DNA from: Arthrobacter sp. TMP15
GTDB taxonomy: Bacteria; Actinomycetota; Actinomycetes; Actinomycetales; Micrococcaceae
NCBI RefSeq assembly: GCF_039529835.1
Contig: NZ_CP154263.1
Coordinates: forward strand, 1 to 64,000
Length of the DNA: 64,000 bases
Direction: 5' to 3'
Of the stretch, positions 27,122 to 36,726 are shown piece by piece. Under the pieces are notes generated by a model that was not told where the DNA came from, did no database searches, and saw nothing but the letters and a program-made list of their open reading frames with translations. The position numbers and the translations under genes are program-made. Numbering within the stretch: the first letter of the stretch is position 1; each line of letters starts with the position of its first letter.

Positions 27122-27530
27122 TTCCCGCTTGTCTATTGAGTCGTCGTTACTTGGGCACTGGGCTCAATGTCATACCTAAGAAGAAGCCTAACGTCGTGAT
27201 CGAATGTTAGAAATAAAGCCATTCCATCCATTCAAGCTCCTGTGATATTGCATTTGAACTACTCGATTTGATCAAGATTTTTGCGATTGTTGATCGCGGC
27301 ATAAGATCCCAGTAAGAAGCTTGCCGTGACTCTGCAACGTGGCTCGAGCCGATCCGCAGTAAACGATGTGGTGGTTCGTTTGCAAGAGTTTCGGGCTGTC
27401 AGTGGAGGTTTTGCTTGAGCAGTTGACTCCGTAGAGATTCCGCGGGGCAGTGCGAACCCATAAAATTGGAACATCGCTATGAAGTGCAGCTGCTTCTTTG
27501 TGATGGTGCATAAGAGAGAGTAGTTTCGAC
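27122..27530. other. Gap between tetR-like and MFS genes
   Basis: About 410 bases. Minus-strand frames here look like shadows, with no ribosome-binding site or family signal. Presumably contains the promoter of the following MFS gene. Confidence 0.4.
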
Positions 27531-28868
27531 GTGAATTTTGCCGCGTATCGAGATGTTCTGGTGATCCGGGATGTGCGTAGGCTGCTTTTAGTGGCCATGA
27601 TCGCACGTATTCCCCATGCCGCAGCAGGCGTGTTGCTGTCCCTGCATGTCGTTGAAACCATGAAGCTCAGTTATGCCTCAGCAGGTCTGGTCGCCGCGGC
27701 AATCACCATCGGTATCGCGGTTGGGGCACCGTGGCGAGGCCGGCTTGTGGACATCCACGGACTGCGTCGAGCCCTTGTGCCCTCAGTTATTGCTGAAATT
27801 ACTGTGTGGAGCGTTGCACCATTTTTGAATTTCCAACTGCTAATCGTTGCGGCAGTGATAGGTGGGCTTTTCGCTGTGCCCATCTTCTCAGTGGTGCGCC
27901 AAGCCTTGGGTGTTATGGTTCCTCCGAAACACCGCCGAACCGCTTATGCACTGGATTCAATGGGTGGAGAGATTACTTTCATGATTGGTCCAGCCGCTGG
28001 TGTTTTGCTCGCAACGACCACGCACACTGTTGTAGGGCTGGTCATCATTGGGGTGAGTGCGTCCTTGGCTGGGCTGTTTCTCATGTGGCTAAACCCGCCT
28101 ACTCGAACAGGGCAAAGAGGGGCTTACGTGGCCGTAGCTGATGCTCCAAATCAGCCTCTTGAACCAGTGGAAGATCAGCACGAGTTGGAACTGGATGGAA
28201 AGAATGTCTTAACGCGCTTATGGCTCAGATCTAGATATAACCTGCGCTGGCTTAACGTTGCAGTACTTGCGATTCTTGGCACGTCACTGGGCGCTGGACT
28301 CGTCCTAGCCGGCACGAACGTGGGCATGGTTGCCACGATGCGCTATAACGATCGGGTGGGTGAGCTTGGAATTGTCTTCTTCTTCTGGTGTGGTGCATCC
28401 ATCGTTGGCGCCATTATCTACGGAGCATTGAAGCGTTCAATCAATCCGCTGTGGCTGCTGATGGCCATGGCTATCTTGATTATTCCGATGGGTTTTGCCA
28501 CCAACGCGTGGACACTGGGTCTGCTCTCCATTCTGCCAGGATTGCTCTGCGCACCTGTCCTGACATCAAGTGCCGAGCATATTGCTGATCTAGTATCCGA
28601 AAGGCGCCGAGGAGAGGCTATGGGGTGGTACGGCTCCTCCATGACTATTGGGAGTGCCATGGGTGCACCTTTTGCCGGGGTCATGATTGACAAGATCGCA
28701 CCGTGGGCAGGCTTTGCGATCGTGGGCCTGATCTGCGGCGCCTTAGCGATAGTAGGCCTGATAGCCATGGGTATCTGGCAACGGCGGCCATCAAAATTGG
28801 CTATTGCACTCCTTGACGACACCCCGGCTCTACCCTCAGTCCAACAGACTCTTGACGATGCGATTTAG
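27531..28868 (+). CDS. MFS transporter
   Basis: A 445-residue protein with about 12 hydrophobic segments. It starts VRDVRRLLLVAMIARIPHAA and the first loop is GAPWRGRLVDIHGLRRALVP, an A-motif variant. A long polar central loop (about 200-235) splits the two halves. Starts with GTG. This subfamily is common in actinobacteria as putative efflux pumps. Substrate unknown. It is the fourth MFS gene within 8 kb. Confidence 0.85.
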   Translation: MNFAAYRDVLVIRDVRRLLLVAMIARIPHAAAGVLLSLHVVETMKLSYASAGLVAAAITIGIAVGAPWRGRLVDIHGLRRALVPSVIAEITVWSVAPFLNFQLLIVAAVIGGLFAVPIFSVVRQALGVMVPPKHRRTAYALDSMGGEITFMIGPAAGVLLATTTHTVVGLVIIGVSASLAGLFLMWLNPPTRTGQRGAYVAVADAPNQPLEPVEDQHELELDGKNVLTRLWLRSRYNLRWLNVAVLAILGTSLGAGLVLAGTNVGMVATMRYNDRVGELGIVFFFWCGASIVGAIIYGALKRSINPLWLLMAMAILIIPMGFATNAWTLGLLSILPGLLCAPVLTSSAEHIADLVSERRRGEAMGWYGSSMTIGSAMGAPFAGVMIDKIAPWAGFAIVGLICGALAIVGLIAMGIWQRRPSKLAIALLDDTPALPSVQQTLDDAI

Positions 28869-29254
28869 TTTGAATATAGGCGTTTAGAGGATACCCACTA
28901 CTACCAGCGCAGTTCCCACGTCCTTGTGACATCTACGCAAGATCTGGTAAACATCTTACTTGTGTTTGTTTGGGCTTACAGGTGGAAGATACGTTTGATA
29001 TGTACCAAAATTTTCCTTAAAGCCTTCGGTCCAGACGTAATCGTAACGGCCCGCAAGACTGAATCGAATATCCTCCAGGACACCAAGAACCCCGGTGTGC
29101 CGGGTACAGAGATTTTCTTTGTAACGGTATTAGGGTTGCCCAGCGGTTCAGTTGTGGTTCGGTCCGCTGTGCAGTCCTGCCGCTGGGTGCACAATATCTT
29201 GGAAACACGATGTTAGTTGCATAGTTGAGTTACTTCTGGGACGTATTACTGTGG
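28869..29254. other. Gap before the sortase gene end
   Basis: No supported gene. Short frames on both strands lack ribosome-binding sites. Convergent transcription from both sides would meet here, but no clear terminator hairpin was found. Confidence 0.4.
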
Positions 29255-29998
29255 TCAACCAATGGTGCTCGCTTGAAGGACGATGTTTTTCCCCCACAGA
29301 TCTTCAGTGAAGCAGGTAATGATAATTAGTCGACCGGGGACAATGTCCCAAATGTAGCTTTGTCGCAGAGTGTCCTTAGTTTCTGTGGTTATTTTCTCGA
29401 CCACAAAGGTCAAATTTCCCGCCGTTGTAGTCACGATGAACCGATCGCCTAGCTTGGCCTGACTGCTGATGTTGTTAAAGGGCGAACCGCGGCCTTCCCA
29501 GCTGTGACCTACGATGTATGTGGTATTTGTTGATACTGGACCCGGCGACCCGTAATTTGTCAGCCAGTAAGCCTCAAGTGTTGGAGGCGGCACGATGGAT
29601 CCGCTGAGTGTTTCGGCGTCCGTTGGATAGAGCGCTAGTACGCTCTGATCCATTCCGATAGTGGGGTAGCTGATGTGGAGAGGTATCGCTACTTCGGTAT
29701 TGGGCTTTTGCGCATCGGACGGACCCGCGATTCCAGGTAGTTTCTCCTGAGCTGTGGACGTTGGTGAAAGCGCAATGGTCTTGGGGGTGGCAGGATTTTT
29801 TTGGGGGGCCGCAGAGCTCCTTATCGCGGACCGTATTGAGGTAGCAGAAACGCTGATTGGACTGCTCTCGGTCGATGCCATGGATGCCATACTTATGACC
29901 AGAACGCACGTACCCAAGATGGCAAAGCCTGCAGCACTCCACTTGCGACCACCGTCAGAGCGATGATGACCACTCACCATCGCTCTGTGCCCATTCAT
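29255..29998 (-). CDS. Class F-type sortase
   Basis: A 247-residue membrane-anchored sortase. One N-terminal membrane segment (about 21-38) is followed by a Ser/Thr/Pro-rich linker, then the catalytic barrel from about residue 103. The catalytic His is in YIVGHSWEG (about H165) and the Cys in IIITCFTED (about C229), as in actinobacterial class F enzymes. The conserved arginine is not obvious by eye, the matching area being GKNIVLQA. Sortases attach secreted proteins to peptidoglycan. It is three bases downstream of the DUF3494 adhesin gene, its likely co-transcribed substrate, though that protein has no clear LPXTG. Confidence 0.82.
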   Translation of the reverse strand: MNGHRAMVSGHHRSDGGRKWSAAGFAILGTCVLVISMASMASTESSPISVSATSIRSAIRSSAAPQKNPATPKTIALSPTSTAQEKLPGIAGPSDAQKPNTEVAIPLHISYPTIGMDQSVLALYPTDAETLSGSIVPPPTLEAYWLTNYGSPGPVSTNTTYIVGHSWEGRGSPFNNISSQAKLGDRFIVTTTAGNLTFVVEKITTETKDTLRQSYIWDIVPGRLIIITCFTEDLWGKNIVLQASTIG

Positions 29999-30001
29999 CC
30001 G

Positions 30002-31144
30002 CTAGTGCTTTCGCCGTCCCTGTAGCCGCAACCAGAAGACGCCAGCGAGCCCGACTAATCCGGCTATTATCGTGCCGGCTATCGGGCCGCTCGCGTTTAA
30101 ATGACTCACGGCTGCGGCAGTGTCAACATTTACACCGTTGTTTCGGCCTGCCCCGTTGCCTGCTCCATTAGTCGTAGATGAATCAGTCACTGTAGCTTCA
30201 GGTGTCACGGATGTGATTGTTGATGTGGGCGTAGTGGTTGCTGTCACAGTCACCGTCTGCGTGCTTGTAGCAGTCGGAGTAGTTGTAGGTGCGACTGTTG
30301 CTGTTGGGGTGTCCGTCGCGATCGCAGTGGTTGTCGGTGTTGGGGTGTCCGTCGCGGTTGGAGTGACAGTTGGCATTACGAGGTCACAACCGGGGGTAGT
30401 GAAAACGTTGTTGTCCAGAGAGACCTGACCATTGCGGGCAAGTGCACGTCCTTCCAGCACGGCACCAGTGGTTACAGAGATGGACGTTAAAGCCATAATG
30501 GTGCCCTTGAACGTGGAATCAGTGCCTAACGTTGCAGAGCTTCCGACTTGCCAATAGACGTTGCATGCTTGGGCACTGTTGGTGAGAATGATGTTGCTTG
30601 CTGAAGCTGTGATTAGCGTTGATGCGATCTGAAAAATGAAGACTGAGCTGGGATCACCTTGTCCGTCCAGTGTAAGAGTTCCACTCAGGGCCAGAGGACC
30701 CGTCGAATTGTAAACTCCTTCCGGCAAGGTACGTCCTACTAAGTCACCGGCTACGCTCTCGGTCAATGCCTGACTAGCAGTAGCGTTATAAGCAATAATC
30801 ACATCTGACTGTGCCTGAAGCGCTTGCGCGTCGCCGGCATGGGATGCCCCGCCCACTATTCCCGGTGGGAAACCTGTAATAGCGGTTCCGGGGCTTACAC
30901 CTAGGCTGCCCTGTAGCACTGATGGGCCGGTATTGGTCACAGTTGTCCCGCCAAGGACTGAGTACTCCGCCGCGGTACCAAGATCTACTGGAGTCGCGGC
31001 AAGGACTGGCCCGAGAAAGACCAACGGAGAGGCAAGAATGACAGCAGCAATTGCACCTATAAAGGTTACGAGAGTTCGGCGCCGAGCATGAGTTGCCTGT
31101 GGCTGTAGATGCTTGGAAGATTTTCGCGCTGAGCTGTGATTCAT
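30002..31144 (-). CDS. DUF3494 ice-binding-type surface adhesin
   Basis: A 380-residue exported protein. It has a long basic N-region and hydrophobic core (about 25-48), with cleavage likely after VLAA. The DUF3494 beta-helix domain (about 52-253) contains DLGTAAEYSVLGGTTVTNTG and the usual TLTLDGQGDPSSVFIFQIAS. A Thr/Pro stalk (about 257-325) and a C-terminal membrane segment with a basic tail (GRRKH) follow. DUF3494 proteins bind ice or act as adhesins at surfaces. The tail has hydrophobic-plus-basic sorting architecture, but LPXTG is absent (HLNASGP lies there instead). The ribosome-binding site is AGAGGGAT. First gene of a two-gene operon with the sortase. Confidence 0.87.
   Translation of the reverse strand: MNHSSARKSSKHLQPQATHARRRTLVTFIGAIAAVILASPLVFLGPVLAATPVDLGTAAEYSVLGGTTVTNTGPSVLQGSLGVSPGTAITGFPPGIVGGASHAGDAQALQAQSDVIIAYNATASQALTESVAGDLVGRTLPEGVYNSTGPLALSGTLTLDGQGDPSSVFIFQIASTLITASASNIILTNSAQACNVYWQVGSSATLGTDSTFKGTIMALTSISVTTGAVLEGRALARNGQVSLDNNVFTTPGCDLVMPTVTPTATDTPTPTTTAIATDTPTATVAPTTTPTATSTQTVTVTATTTPTSTITSVTPEATVTDSSTTNGAGNGAGRNNGVNVDTAAAVSHLNASGPIAGTIIAGLVGLAGVFWLRLQGRRKH
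30300..30360. repeat. Short direct repeat in the adhesin stalk
   Basis: GTTGGGGTGTCCGTCGCG occurs twice in this stretch, encoding the ATDTPT-type stalk repeats of the adhesin. Such in-frame repeats can change stalk length by slippage. Confidence 0.7.
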
Positions 31145-31705
31145 GAGATCCCTCTGCTCGGGTGCAGGTCACTAGCCACAGCGCCCTCAGATTGTAAATC
31201 AGCGCTAAGTCGGCTCCCATTCTTTTGAGGGAATATTACCTATCGTTTTCGGGACAGTCAAGGTTTATTAGAGACCTCCTCAAAATCCGATACATTCCCT
31301 AATACAAAAGTAGTTTATTAAGTATTATTTCCACCGGGTATTTAGAAGAATTTGTAGACCGACATTACTTAGCTTCTTGACGTGAACGGAAGCTGAAATC
31401 CTTAGTATTCTGCCCTGGTGACGTCTGATCCTTGAGAGCCATGTCAATGACATTGTGGGAGAACATCGCATCCGTAGCCCGTAGCCCGTTGGTTTGGCTA
31501 GCATCATTTAACGGCTCTTCGTCCCTAATCATGGTTGGAGACCGACGCCCCGATGAGCCAGAAGGCGGCACCTGCGAGGAAGAAGGTTGCTTGCTACGGT
31601 GACTGTTTGGAACACCCCTGCATCAGGAACCTCGTTTGATATGAACCGGTCACCATGGCGGCATCGAATACTTGGTTTGACCCGCACCTTATTGTATTGG
31701 GGTAG
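31145..31705. other. Gap upstream of the adhesin operon
   Basis: About 560 bases with no supported gene, AT-rich between 31235 and 31345. Likely contains the promoter for the adhesin-sortase operon. Confidence 0.4.
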
Positions 31706-32083
31706 TCATTTTGAGTGGTCAAGGGTGAGGTAGGCGATTTTCAGTTTGGTCATGGTTTGTGTGCCACACAACTGCAACGTTTCGAGTGTCTTGATTGCCG
31801 CGGTGGGCTTTCCGCTGTCAAGAAGGTGGATGATCTCTGTCGTCAGTTCGCTCAGGCGCTGTGCTCCGACCATGGCACTGGCGGTGCGCAGACTCAGTGC
31901 CGCATCCATGGCGTCCTCACGGTGGCCGGCCTTCACAGCATCGTAGATGCGTTTAAAACGGCCTGGCCACATATCAATGTATAGCAACACAAAGTGAGAA
32001 CAGAGAGACTTTTCACCGCCAAGGAACTCTTGAAGTGACTGTAGAACTTCGGGACAAAACAGCGACACACGTTCAGGATCCAT
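31706..32083 (-). CDS. Hpt-domain-like protein lacking the phospho-histidine
   Basis: About 125 residues, all-helical. The core AALSLRTASAMVGAQRLSEL matches the Hpt pattern (AAHxLKxxSxxxGAxxL), but the position normally held by the phosphorylated His is Leu. Hpt proteins relay phosphate between sensor kinases and receivers. This one could be an inactive decoy or binding module, or the resemblance could be fortuitous. ATG 32083 is chosen because AAGGAGGAG lies about nine bases upstream; longer versions to 32242 have no such signal. It stands alone between the adhesin operon and the signal-peptidase fusion. Confidence 0.6.
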   Translation of the reverse strand: MDPERVSLFCPEVLQSLQEFLGGEKSLCSHFVLLYIDMWPGRFKRIYDAVKAGHREDAMDAALSLRTASAMVGAQRLSELTTEIIHLLDSGKPTAAIKTLETLQLCGTQTMTKLKIAYLTLDHSK

Positions 32084-32378
32084 GATCTGGCTGCTCCTCC
32101 TTGAATACGTCACTCTGACCCGTATGGTAAATATTATTGGTATCTGGGACAGGCCCCAACGGTATATCGAAAAAAGCATTCTTACTCGTTCTGTATCAAT
32201 AAATTTGTCCCGACTCCATCCTCTATAGATTGGAAGTTGCATAAAGGTACGTACTTCCAGGGTTGGGTGCCAATCTTTTTAGTTGGCACACCACCGGTTC
32301 CTATGTGGTGGCCTTACCGATTGCTACGTTCTCAGAGCACCTAGGATCCGTGATGGCTTTCAGCCACAGGTTTTGATA

Positions 32379-34937
32379 TTAGAAATCCCGGTCTAAGGGA
32401 GGCGTCTCTGTCACTGGTGTCGTGGATGAAGCAGCACCGTTGGTGTTTCTGACTGCTGAGAGTGGACTCCACACCATGTTCGCCGAGGTGGTGTTCGTGC
32501 GCAGGCTGCTGGAACCACTGGAGACATTGCCTACCGTAACGGTAACAACGGTGCGGGGAATCCCATTGATCGTGACCGTCGAAGCAGTCATGGTGCCGTT
32601 CAGATAAACAGTCCTGAAGCTCCTGGCGAAGTTTCCCTTGGTATTGACCGAGCCCAAGTTCACGGAGCTATTAGATCGTTGGATGTCTATGGTGTCCCCA
32701 CTGTTCCCCAGTCCTAGCAGGTTCCCGTCTCGTAGATGAATCGTCACGGGGATGGGGGTCCCGTTCCATCCTGGTGTCACGGTGGTGAGGTTTACCAGTT
32801 GGCTGTAGCTGAAGTTCAGGGTGTCGCCATTGTCGATCCGTCCTGCGGTCCCGGGGCCGTTGGTGGTTTGAATGTCTGCTGCGCGCAGTGGGCTGTTATC
32901 CACACGACGATTGGTGATGGTGCTGGAGGTGGTTTCTTTACCGGTGGCATCTAGCAGGATGGCGCGGACGTCGTACAGTCCATCGCTCACTATGGCAGTG
33001 TTCCAAGGGCACGCGAAGGGTGCAGTGTTTACGCTGCATCGTGTGGTCCATGTGGTGGTCCCTGCTGGGGCAGTTTGGATACGAACGTTGGTGATGCCGG
33101 CTGTGGAATTAGCAAAAGCGCGAAGGGTGACGGTGCCGGTGAGGTACGCGCCTGGGTCTTCTACTGAGACTGTGGCGACAGTGTTATCAACCGTGCGGAA
33201 AGATGTGGCGGAAGAGAGCGAGGTGTTTCCTGCTTCGTCGGTGGCAACAGCACGGAAGCTGTAGGTGCCGTAAGCCATGGTGGTGGTATCGAAGCGACAG
33301 GAGTATGGCTCTTCTTCGAGGTTGCACATCGTGACCCATGTAGAGGTGCCAGAGCGCAGATACTGTACTTGTACTTGAGCCACTCCCGAGGTCGCATCTG
33401 AGGCGGTTGCTTCGAAGGTTGTGGTGCCGCGGATCGTGACTCCTGGATCTTTCAGAGAAACTAATGGTGCAGTGTTGTCCACCGTCACATCTGTAACGAT
33501 GTTGGAATAGGTAGTGCTAGTTCCGGAGACGGCCACGGCACGAAGGTCATAGTCCTTATCAGCGATTGATGTCGTATTCCAAGCGCAGTCATAAGGCGCT
33601 GTGAGTTTTTGACAGATCGGTTTCCAGTTATTGGTATCGGCGAGGGTGTATTCAACTCGTACTGTGTAGGGGATCGTTCCAGGGCTACTGAGAGTCGTGC
33701 TGAGGTTGATAGTACCGCGGGCAGTTTCACCTGGATCGGCTAGCACCACGGCAAAGGAGTTGGCTACCGTGGTGCGGATCGGTTCGGTCGTGGTGCTGAG
33801 CCCGGCTTTATCTGTCGCTGTGGCACGCAGGAGGTAGGCGCCATCTGGCAGAGTCGTCGTGTTCCAAGCGCACGCGTAGGGTGTGGATTCAGATGTGCAC
33901 AGGGTGACCCATGTGCCGGTAGATGCAAGAGCATACTGAATGACCACTTTACGGATACCACTGACAGCATCCGAAGCTGTTGCGCTCAATAGCACAGTGT
34001 CCCTGACCGTTGTCCCGGGGCTTGCTAAAGCAACCGTGGGAGGGACCCAGTCGGTGGCTGCGCTGAACGTATTGGCAGCGTTAGCGGTGGTGGCTGTGAA
34101 GGCGGCCGAGGAGAAAGCACTGGCTCCCAGCACTGTCATAGCAACTAGAGCTACAACAATTCCAAAGGCGGTACTGACCCTTTGAACGGGTGAGGGAACA
34201 GCCTCATCGGGCCAACTTGTAGCTTGCTGGATCTGTTCGGTTCTTTCCAACCCCGAGGCGTCATCATCGTCGCCGTCGTTTAGGTCACCTTCATCGCGGT
34301 CACCGTTGTTGTCGTCTCCGTCGTCTCCGTTGTCACGAGGAGCATTGTCACCATCGTCCGCTAAGGGTCGGCGGCTGGTAACTCCGAGAACCGCTGCTGC
34401 TACGGCTGCCAACGTCAATAGGGACCATAGTGCAAGGGGAGGGAAGTCTCCGCTGGCTAGCCACAGCCCCGGTAGTCCAACCCAGGGGATGAGCAAGCGA
34501 GCCTGTCCATTAATTTGTTCTCTGGTGATCGGGGTGCTGTCAACGTCAACGTTGGCATCGCCGGCTGTCACGAAGGTGCCGTCCGTGTTTTCTCCCACGA
34601 TGCGGTGCAAGCGTATTTTTTCGACCCCGCTTGGTTCGGCTTCCGCAGGGCTGCGGTATTCCACGACCCCACCCATGGGAACAGGACTGCCAGCGCCCAG
34701 AGGGGCGGCTAATACTACGTCGCCGCGAGAGATGTGTGGTTCCATAGAACCGCTCTGTACTACGGTGCCGTGCCAACCGAAGAGGACGGGCAGGACAGCA
34801 AAAAGGGCAAGGCAGAGCATGACGCCTAGATATAACCGCGAGGCTAGTGCTGCGAGGAAACGCACCCAACCATCAGCAGCGAAAAGCTCTGTAACCCAGG
34901 ACGGACCGGGCGTAGAGCCGGTCCTGTCCCGGGTCAC
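32379..34937 (-). CDS. SipW-type signal peptidase fused to Ig-like repeats
   Basis: An 852-residue multi-domain protein. Membrane helix 1 (about 32-54) is followed by a signal peptidase I domain of the ER/SipW type: Ser64 in SGSMEP, His111 in RLHRIVG and Asp in TAGDANVD. Membrane helix 2 is at about 164-187. An acidic linker (about 194-228) should be cytoplasmic. A second signal-like helix (about 254-275) runs into SSAAFTATTANAANTF, almost the same as the processing region of the CalY-like neighbour. Four repeats of about 96 residues follow (296-680), each with a Cys pair in a C-x8/9-C-x-W/F-(N/D)T pattern, then a C-terminal domain. It starts with GTG, 18 bases after the CalY-like gene. Self-cleavage releasing the repeats is inferred. 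Confidence 0.85.
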   Translation of the reverse strand: MTRDRTGSTPGPSWVTELFAADGWVRFLAALASRLYLGVMLCLALFAVLPVLFGWHGTVVQSGSMEPHISRGDVVLAAPLGAGSPVPMGGVVEYRSPAEAEPSGVEKIRLHRIVGENTDGTFVTAGDANVDVDSTPITREQINGQARLLIPWVGLPGLWLASGDFPPLALWSLLTLAAVAAAVLGVTSRRPLADDGDNAPRDNGDDGDDNNGDRDEGDLNDGDDDDASGLERTEQIQQATSWPDEAVPSPVQRVSTAFGIVVALVAMTVLGASAFSSAAFTATTANAANTFSAATDWVPPTVALASPGTTVRDTVLLSATASDAVSGIRKVVIQYALASTGTWVTLCTSESTPYACAWNTTTLPDGAYLLRATATDKAGLSTTTEPIRTTVANSFAVVLADPGETARGTINLSTTLSSPGTIPYTVRVEYTLADTNNWKPICQKLTAPYDCAWNTTSIADKDYDLRAVAVSGTSTTYSNIVTDVTVDNTAPLVSLKDPGVTIRGTTTFEATASDATSGVAQVQVQYLRSGTSTWVTMCNLEEEPYSCRFDTTTMAYGTYSFRAVATDEAGNTSLSSATSFRTVDNTVATVSVEDPGAYLTGTVTLRAFANSTAGITNVRIQTAPAGTTTWTTRCSVNTAPFACPWNTAIVSDGLYDVRAILLDATGKETTSSTITNRRVDNSPLRAADIQTTNGPGTAGRIDNGDTLNFSYSQLVNLTTVTPGWNGTPIPVTIHLRDGNLLGLGNSGDTIDIQRSNSSVNLGSVNTKGNFARSFRTVYLNGTMTASTVTINGIPRTVVTVTVGNVSSGSSSLRTNTTSANMVWSPLSAVRNTNGAASSTTPVTETPPLDRDF

Positions 34938-34955
34938 TATGTATGAGCTCTCGGG

Positions 34956-35582
34956 TTACGGGATCACGGGAGAATTGTTTGACTGGAGTTCCCAGACGAG
35001 GTCGATGCTCACGACTGCTCCCTGCATGGCGTTGACCTGATCTTGGGTCATTCCGGTGGTGTCGAAGCGCCATGTCCCGCGGTAGCTCTGGGTTTCACCC
35101 GGGGTTCCTGCGGTGTCCCACTCCGCACCGCCGGTGGCGAAGTCACGGTTAACGGTGGCCAACTGAGACAGCGGAAGCTCAGGAACATCGTTGGCAGTCG
35201 GGGTGAATCCGGTGCAGTCATTGAATGAACCGCCGGTGCCCTGTTCCAGGTCGAAGAAGATCTTCGCTTCTAAGCCCTTGGAAGAGACTAGGTTCTGTGT
35301 GTAGGCCTTGACCACACCTGGAACGTTGGAGTTAGAAGTAACCACGATACACTTCTGGCCGGTCTGGCCGGGAACGATCTGGTTCACCGTGAACGCTGCA
35401 GCACCTAGGTCATCATCGGTGAGGGTTACGTTGCCGGCGGCCCAAGAGTTTCCCGCGTTGCGGGTGGAGGCCGTGAACGCGGCCTGTGAGCCTTGCCAGA
35501 CCATACCTCCAGCGATCAAAATCGCGATCGGGGCGGCAGCAAACATACTGATTCTGCGTGTACGTGAAGAGGGAGTGCGCAT
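34956..35582 (-). CDS. TasA/CalY-like SipW-dependent surface protein
   Basis: A 208-residue exported protein with the camelysin/TasA layout. It has a short basic N-terminus, a hydrophobic segment (about 13-29), then GSQAAFTASTRNAGNSWAAG, where SipW-type peptidase cuts around QA-AFT. The mature domain is beta-rich with QIVPGQTGQKCIVVTSNS and VVSIDLVWELQ, plus two cysteines. TasA-type proteins form amyloid-like fibres or surface structures in biofilms. The gene lies directly before the SipW-like peptidase fusion, the standard enzyme-substrate arrangement. Both are probably transcribed from a promoter upstream of 35582. Confidence 0.85.
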   Translation of the reverse strand: MRTPSSRTRRISMFAAAPIAILIAGGMVWQGSQAAFTASTRNAGNSWAAGNVTLTDDDLGAAAFTVNQIVPGQTGQKCIVVTSNSNVPGVVKAYTQNLVSSKGLEAKIFFDLEQGTGGSFNDCTGFTPTANDVPELPLSQLATVNRDFATGGAEWDTAGTPGETQSYRGTWRFDTTGMTQDQVNAMQGAVVSIDLVWELQSNNSPVIP

Positions 35583-36384
35583 TTTCTGAGACCTTGCAGT
35601 TGGACTGGATAGGAGATGTGTTTCCTGCCCGGTCTACCCGTCTAACATCCTAAGATGTTGACGCCCCCAAGCACTGACAAGCTCATCATAAAGGATCATG
35701 ACCGTTTTAATCCAGAGTCTGTATTAAAGACCACACTTCTCATCCAGTCGAGTTCGGGTGAAAGTATGTCGGTACACAAACACCTGCAGTCCGGTGGGAA
35801 GAGCAACACTGATGGTCGGGGCGGGGGGATTAAGGGAGAGGTTCTTTCCCAATGAGAGTCTCCGCCACGCCGGACACACCCAAAATCCGGAACTTTGTCC
35901 GCCCTAACCACGCTTAGAGATGAAGAGGCCGTTTCCGTGCTGGAGTGACGCTCTGGGTGCTATCGATATGGTTGCACAGCCGACGAGAGTTCCAGGGAAG
36001 AGTGGTGTGGCGGTTCCTGCTCTATCGGCGTCAATGTAGGTGGATTCCACCCCTTGGAACTCTTACCTGACCGATGGCCACCCATCTGCGGACCCTTTGA
36101 CTTCAGCATAGAACAACGAGGACAGAATTGTGAGACTTCCTCATCACAGAGACCCTGAAGCTGATCAGCTCACCAAGTCCCCTCACACAAGGATCCACAC
36201 CACGCGGTTTCAGAATTTTGGAGCGAGACCGCACTAGTTCTTGTTTGAAATAATTGCTGACCGGCCTATGCAACAGAAATTTATCATCCTGAAGATCCTT
36301 TTCACGATAAATTTCTGATATTGTCGATGACCTCTTCCGCTGCATCGTTTTCATCGAAACGAGAACCGAAGAGGAACGGTATAC
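35583..36384. other. Long non-coding region between divergent genes
   Basis: About 800 bases without a convincing gene. Must contain the promoter of the CalY-peptidase operon (minus) and of the small gene at 36385 (plus). No hairpin or riboswitch-like structure was recognised by eye. Confidence 0.4.
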
Positions 36385-36726
36385 ATGATCAGTCTGGGGG
36401 ACTACATGTACCAAGGATCAAGCAACAACCCAGCGCTGGACCCAGCCCAGTTCATCGACAAAGTGCTCACGCAGACCGTTGCACAAAGTACAGCGAATCA
36501 AGTGCAGTGCCGTGCGGCGCAGGAACGCTCGCTGCAGGACATTCTTTCTCTCCTGGATATCTTGGGCATTAAAATAGCCCACCACGCGATCATTCATATG
36601 GCACGGTATCCATCATCAAAAGAAAACATGGCCAGCGATGCAGCCCTAGCTTGGATGCAAACCTCCCTAGAAGACATCGCTGCTACTGTCCAAGGGATCT
36701 CGATACCTCCGCAAGAAAAACCATAG
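36385..36726 (+). CDS. Hypothetical protein, 113 residues
   Basis: Start ATG with GAGGAACGG about six bases upstream. Largely helical; contains AAQERSLQDILSLLDILGIK, which may be an amphipathic coiled coil, and several His residues (AHHAIIHMARY). No signal peptide or family recognised. Isolated from neighbours by long gaps. Confidence 0.55.
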   Translation: MISLGDYMYQGSSNNPALDPAQFIDKVLTQTVAQSTANQVQCRAAQERSLQDILSLLDILGIKIAHHAIIHMARYPSSKENMASDAALAWMQTSLEDIAATVQGISIPPQEKP

